DNA of 64,000 bases from an uncultured Chlorobiaceae bacterium (GTDB taxonomy: Bacteria > Bacteroidota > Chlorobiia > Chlorobiales > Chlorobiaceae). Below the pieces are notes generated by a model, which saw nothing but the letters and a program-made list of their open reading frames with translations, searched no databases and was not told the origin of the DNA. Made by a program: the position numbers and the translations under genes. The stretch is taken from assembly GCA_903824295.1 (NCBI GenBank), contig CAIJWE010000051.1:48798-112797 (forward strand). Direction: 5' to 3'. Below are positions 63,500-64,000 of the stretch, in pieces; within the stretch, counting starts at the first letter, position 1, and each line of letters starts with the position of its first letter.

Positions 63500-64000
63500 A
63501 TGAATAAATTTGATAATAGCAAAAAATGGATTGATTATTTAGTCGTAATAGTTTTATATTTTGCAGCATATATTTTTTTACCATTAAATAGTGGTCTTTT
63601 TTGGGATGACTGGGTTTGGACTGGTAATAGCTTTTCAGACTACATAATTATTTCCCAAAAGCTTTTTGCGCTAAAATTTCCAGGGGTTATTATGGCGTTT
63701 ATTTATATGATACCTCCCTCTATAGTTCGAACAGTTGTTTTTATTTGTTATTTAATTCCGGGAATAATATTGTATCGATTTTGTGAAGTTGAGGGTTTTA
63801 AGCGACTTGATCGTCTTTTTATTGTTTTGTTTTTTTTGCTTATCCCCTTAAATTTATCAAAATATACATTGTCAACATCTTTGTATGCTTTCTGTTATGC
63901 TCTCTTTTATATAGCAACATATATTTATATAGCAAATATATCTAACAAATATTTATTCTTGCGCGCCATCTCACTCCTTTTTTTTATTGTGTCATTTTCG
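63500..64000 (+). CDS. Polytopic membrane protein, probably a GtrII/GT-C-type glycosyltransferase (partial)
   Basis: This gene is not in the track because it runs off the window. I translated it from the ATG at 63500: MNKFDNSKKWIDYLVVIVLY, then SGLFWDDWVWTGNSFSDYII and a series of hydrophobic helices. The acidic WDDW just after the first helix is the position where GT-C transferases carry catalytic acids. Its place after gtrA and gtrB suggests the third, sugar-transferring component of a Gtr system that decorates the polysaccharide in the periplasm. 167 codons are present and open at the end. Confidence 0.7.
   Translation, partial: MNKFDNSKKWIDYLVVIVLYFAAYIFLPLNSGLFWDDWVWTGNSFSDYIIISQKLFALKFPGVIMAFIYMIPPSIVRTVVFICYLIPGIILYRFCEVEGFKRLDRLFIVLFFLLIPLNLSKYTLSTSLYAFCYALFYIATYIYIANISNKYLFLRAISLLFFIVSFS

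Overview
The window is very probably from a green sulfur bacterium (Chlorobiaceae, Chlorobium/Pelodictyon type). The main clue is a CruA-type lycopene cyclase between lolD and ligA. Weaker clues are an NfnAB-like pair, menaquinone methylation, a helix-hairpin-helix outer-membrane barrel of the Bacteroidetes/Chlorobi kind, and a B12-binding radical SAM protein of the BchE family. No rRNA, tRNA or CRISPR array was seen. The species is not determined.

Layout. 1-2.3 kb: molybdate uptake (modB, modA, modD, minus strand). 2.7-3.3 kb: a decayed AAA ATPase. 3.4-6.8 kb: arsenic island (ArsR, Cys-rich thioredoxin-like protein, ArsP-like permease, ArsC, ACR3). 6.9-8.0 kb: periplasmic thioredoxin and CcdA. 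8.2-12.5 kb: lolD-cruA-ligA, overlapping. 12.5-15.8 kb: menG and hisI (minus), then a membrane-fusion protein and a NYN-S1 protein. 15.8-19.8 kb: NikR with an outer-membrane protein and CbiMQO, likely nickel or cobalt uptake. 19.9-22.3 kb: nfnA-nfnB. 22.5-25.3 kb: hisH-hisA-scpB-rluB. 25.3-37 kb: housekeeping genes (HhH barrel, Sua5, a VTE5/SEC59-like kinase, Ppx/GppA, and the operon smc-HAD-nusB-nth).

The 30.7-39.7 kb stretch is full of a short hairpin repeat (head GTA(G/A)G, hairpin GGGCGGG-GTCAT-CCCGCCC). Its likely mobiliser, a RAYT-type HUH transposase, lies at 37.5-38.2 kb between two arrays of 40-bp units. The transposase gene itself carries the repeat and an in-frame 21-bp minisatellite. 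folP, a site-2 protease, a haem-binding protein, the radical SAM protein and recQ follow.

45.6-64 kb is a surface-polysaccharide locus, all on the plus strand: Wza-like lipoprotein, Wzc-like tyrosine kinase with a (YG)15 tail, PHP phosphatase, WbpM-like dehydratase, flippase-type ABC transporter, the CDP-3,6-dideoxyhexose genes rfbF-rfbG-rfbH, a split transketolase, an epimerase, and GtrA/GtrB with a partial GtrII-like membrane protein. Two toxin-antitoxin modules sit in it. In the first, the MazF/PemK-like toxin is in frame with RfbH as one ORF, with a DUF104-like antitoxin overlapping its start. The second is a UPF0175/DUF3368 pair. Copies of the hairpin repeat lie at the 3' ends of many of these genes and supply several stop codons. 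From about 59.1 kb the DNA is visibly AT-richer, which suggests separate acquisition of the distal sugar genes.
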